Made by a program: the position numbers and the translations under genes. 5,714 nt of DNA from assembly GCA_945860575.1 (NCBI GenBank), contig CAMAQQ010000089.1:1-5714 (forward strand). The letters are read 5' to 3'. The first letter of the stretch is position 1, and each line of letters opens with the position of its first letter. Positions 4,779-5,714 of the stretch are shown here, one piece after another. Source of the stretch: Ferrithrix thermotolerans DSM 19514. GTDB taxonomy: Bacteria; Actinomycetota; Acidimicrobiia; Acidimicrobiales; Ilumatobacteraceae. The notes under the pieces were generated by a model that was not told the origin of the DNA, ran no database searches, and saw only the letters and a program-made list of their open reading frames with translations.

Positions 4779-5279
4779 GTGTCTGTGGCAAAGAAGCGAA
4801 CCCATCATGGGCACGGCAATACGAATGGTAGTGAGCACAGCGACGTACACGGTGAAGTAATGCGCAGGTTCATCAAACATGATCAGCGTTACACATCACA
4901 ACGCAGATTGATCGTGACAGTTTTGACGGCATCCGATCGCCCATTGATGATTCAACAGATGTTGAAGCGATCGAGTAGCACGAAAAAAGTTTTAGCGCAA
5001 AGTTCTCTTTACCGTAATCTTGTCGTGCTTGAAGACGTCGGCGTGGTGCAACGAATTTTCAGCACAGATGACGTTGCGCGCTACGAACTCAACGAGGATA
5101 TTCTTGGCCATCATCATCATCTTGTCTGCTCAAAGTGTGGCGATATTCGAGATGTGCGAATACCAGAATCACTTGAGTCGAGCCTCGACTCAACGCTCGC
5201 AAAAATTGCGAAACGCTCAGGTTTTCAACTTGATCAACACCGATTAGACCTAATCGGGCGTTGTGGCAAGTGCGCTTAG
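4779..5279 (+). CDS. Fur-family metal-responsive transcriptional regulator
   Basis: A 166-residue regulator from GTG 4779. A His-rich tail (RTHHGHGNTNGSEHSDVHGE, 7-26) precedes the winged helix (about 27-106), which includes RYTSQRRLIVTVL (37-49) and the recognition helix region SSLYRNLVVLEDVGVVQR (75-92). The dimerisation/metal domain contains HHHHLVCSKCG (111-121), with Cys117 and Cys120, and ends in CGKC (Cys162, Cys165). Together the two CxxC pairs form the structural zinc site of Fur/Zur proteins. Such proteins are dimeric repressors sensing iron, zinc, another metal or peroxide; which one cannot be decided here. The start is uncertain: TTG 4770 lies inside the probable -10 box, while GTG 4779 would be leaderless and GTG 4785 is also possible. 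No metal transporter or heme gene is adjacent in the window. The stop TAG overlaps the stop of the convergent DUF1003 gene. Confidence 0.92.
   Translation: MSVAKKRTHHGHGNTNGSEHSDVHGEVMRRFIKHDQRYTSQRRLIVTVLTASDRPLMIQQMLKRSSSTKKVLAQSSLYRNLVVLEDVGVVQRIFSTDDVARYELNEDILGHHHHLVCSKCGDIRDVRIPESLESSLDSTLAKIAKRSGFQLDQHRLDLIGRCGKCA
5173..5193. repeat. Perfect 10-1-10 palindrome inside the Fur-family gene
   Basis: TTGAGTCGAG (5173-5182), centre C5183, and CTCGACTCAA (5184-5193) form a perfect odd-centred inverted repeat covering codons for SLESSLD. It could fold as a strong hairpin in the mRNA or act as a binding site for a dimeric regulator. Seen directly; function unknown. Confidence 0.6.
5240..5257. 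repeat. 8-bp inverted repeat near the 3' end of the Fur-family gene
   Basis: CCGATTAG (5240-5247) and CTAATCGG (5250-5257) are perfect reverse complements separated by AC. As RNA, on either strand, this gives a 7-bp stem with a 4-nt loop. It lies between two convergent genes whose stops overlap, where a bidirectional terminator must sit in coding sequence. There is no T-run directly after it on either strand. Confidence 0.45.
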
Positions 5280-5286
5280 TTTTTTT
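5258..5286 (+). terminator. Weak possible terminator for the Fur-family gene
   Basis: GCGTTG (5258-5263) can pair with CAA-g-TGC (5267-5273) around TGG, giving six pairs including one G-U and one bulge. A run of seven T (5280-5286) follows after six bases. The stem is short and the gap to the T-run is longer than ideal. The inverted repeat at 5240-5257 may help. Transcription may simply continue into the convergent gene. Confidence 0.25.
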
Positions 5287-5714
5287 CGCCGTTTAACTTT
5301 GCAATTGAATCGTTGAGACGCTCAATATGTTGGGCCAACTCATCAGAAGTCACAACATTCGATAGCGCCAACTGCACACTGGCAATTTCGCGAGCCAGAA
5401 ATTCCGCGTCGTTTTGCGTGCGAATCGCAACATTGCGATCAATTTCGGCCTGCTCTCGATCTCGTAACTCTTGTCTGTTGTGTGCCAATAAAATAAGTGG
5501 TGCGGCATAGGCAGCCTGAATCGAGAACATTAGATTCAATAAAATAAACGGGTATTTATCCCATTTGAACGCAATGAACGAGACATTTAATCCAACCCAA
5601 ATCAAAACCATGATGGATTGAATAATTAAAAAACGGGCAGTACCCATGAGACGGGCGATGTTTTCTGCGAATTCGCCGAAGGCGCTCCGATTATATTGCA
5701 CACCAATCTTTGGC
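5276..5714 (-). CDS. DUF1003 membrane protein, N-terminus cut by the window edge
   Basis: The minus-strand frame runs from the window edge to TAA (bases 5278-5276), giving 145 residues. GTG at 5701 could be a start, but the frame stays open upstream and family members have a longer N-terminus, so the real start is probably outside. Residues are numbered from the edge. AFGEFAENIARLMGTARF (11-28) is followed by membrane helices at about 27-49 and 54-77 (PFILLNLMFSIQAAYAAPLI), then the conserved NRQELRDR (79-86). The C-terminal tail (87-145) is charged and probably coiled-coil. These match DUF1003 (two-helix inner membrane proteins of unknown function, common in Actinobacteria). It converges on the Fur-family gene: the shared bases CTTAGT carry TAG on one strand and TAA on the other. 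Confidence 0.92.
   Translation of the reverse strand, partial: PKIGVQYNRSAFGEFAENIARLMGTARFLIIQSIMVLIWVGLNVSFIAFKWDKYPFILLNLMFSIQAAYAAPLILLAHNRQELRDREQAEIDRNVAIRTQNDAEFLAREIASVQLALSNVVTSDELAQHIERLNDSIAKLNGEKN

Overview
The window looks like a chromosomal segment of a moderately low-GC actinobacterium. The main evidence is the left edge: the last 41 codons of a DUF3566-type membrane protein followed 24 nt later by tRNA-Ile(GAT). This is the order found downstream of gyrA in Actinomycetota (gyrB-gyrA-Rv0007-ileT in Mycobacterium tuberculosis). Frequent GTG/TTG starts, a possibly leaderless fur-type gene and an actinobacterial-looking DUF1003 protein agree. An aquatic lineage such as Acidimicrobiia is a guess from composition only.

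Left part (1-351): DUF3566 tail, tRNA-Ile, then a 122-nt spacer with a small perfect hairpin, a TTGACG box and a short reading frame that ends on the start codon of the next gene (TTGA). The tRNA-Ala that often follows tRNA-Ile at this locus is absent from the window.

Middle part (348-3542), plus strand, probably one transcript: a DegT/DnrJ/EryC1/StrS-type PLP aminotransferase-like protein, a FemAB/GNAT-fold acyl- or aminoacyl-transferase joined to it by a GTGA stop/start overlap, and a GT4 glycosyltransferase with its own Shine-Dalgarno. Together they suggest the making and N-acylation of an amino sugar and its addition to a cell-surface glycan. The substrate cannot be read from the sequence.

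Right part (3586-5714): a 45-aa membrane-anchored small protein with the best ribosome binding site in the window, a saccharopine-dehydrogenase-like Rossmann protein 18 nt downstream, then a Fur-family metalloregulator with a His-rich N-terminal tail and its own promoter. A DUF1003 membrane protein converges on it from the minus strand, and their stop codons overlap. The window cuts the DUF1003 gene at its 5' end.

I see no mobile element, CRISPR array or obvious defence system. The least explained signals are unusually perfect inverted repeats inside coding sequence (1611-1629, 5173-5193, 5240-5257), repeated TCGCAA/TTGCGA inverted pairs, the leader reading frame before the aminotransferase gene, and the small protein.
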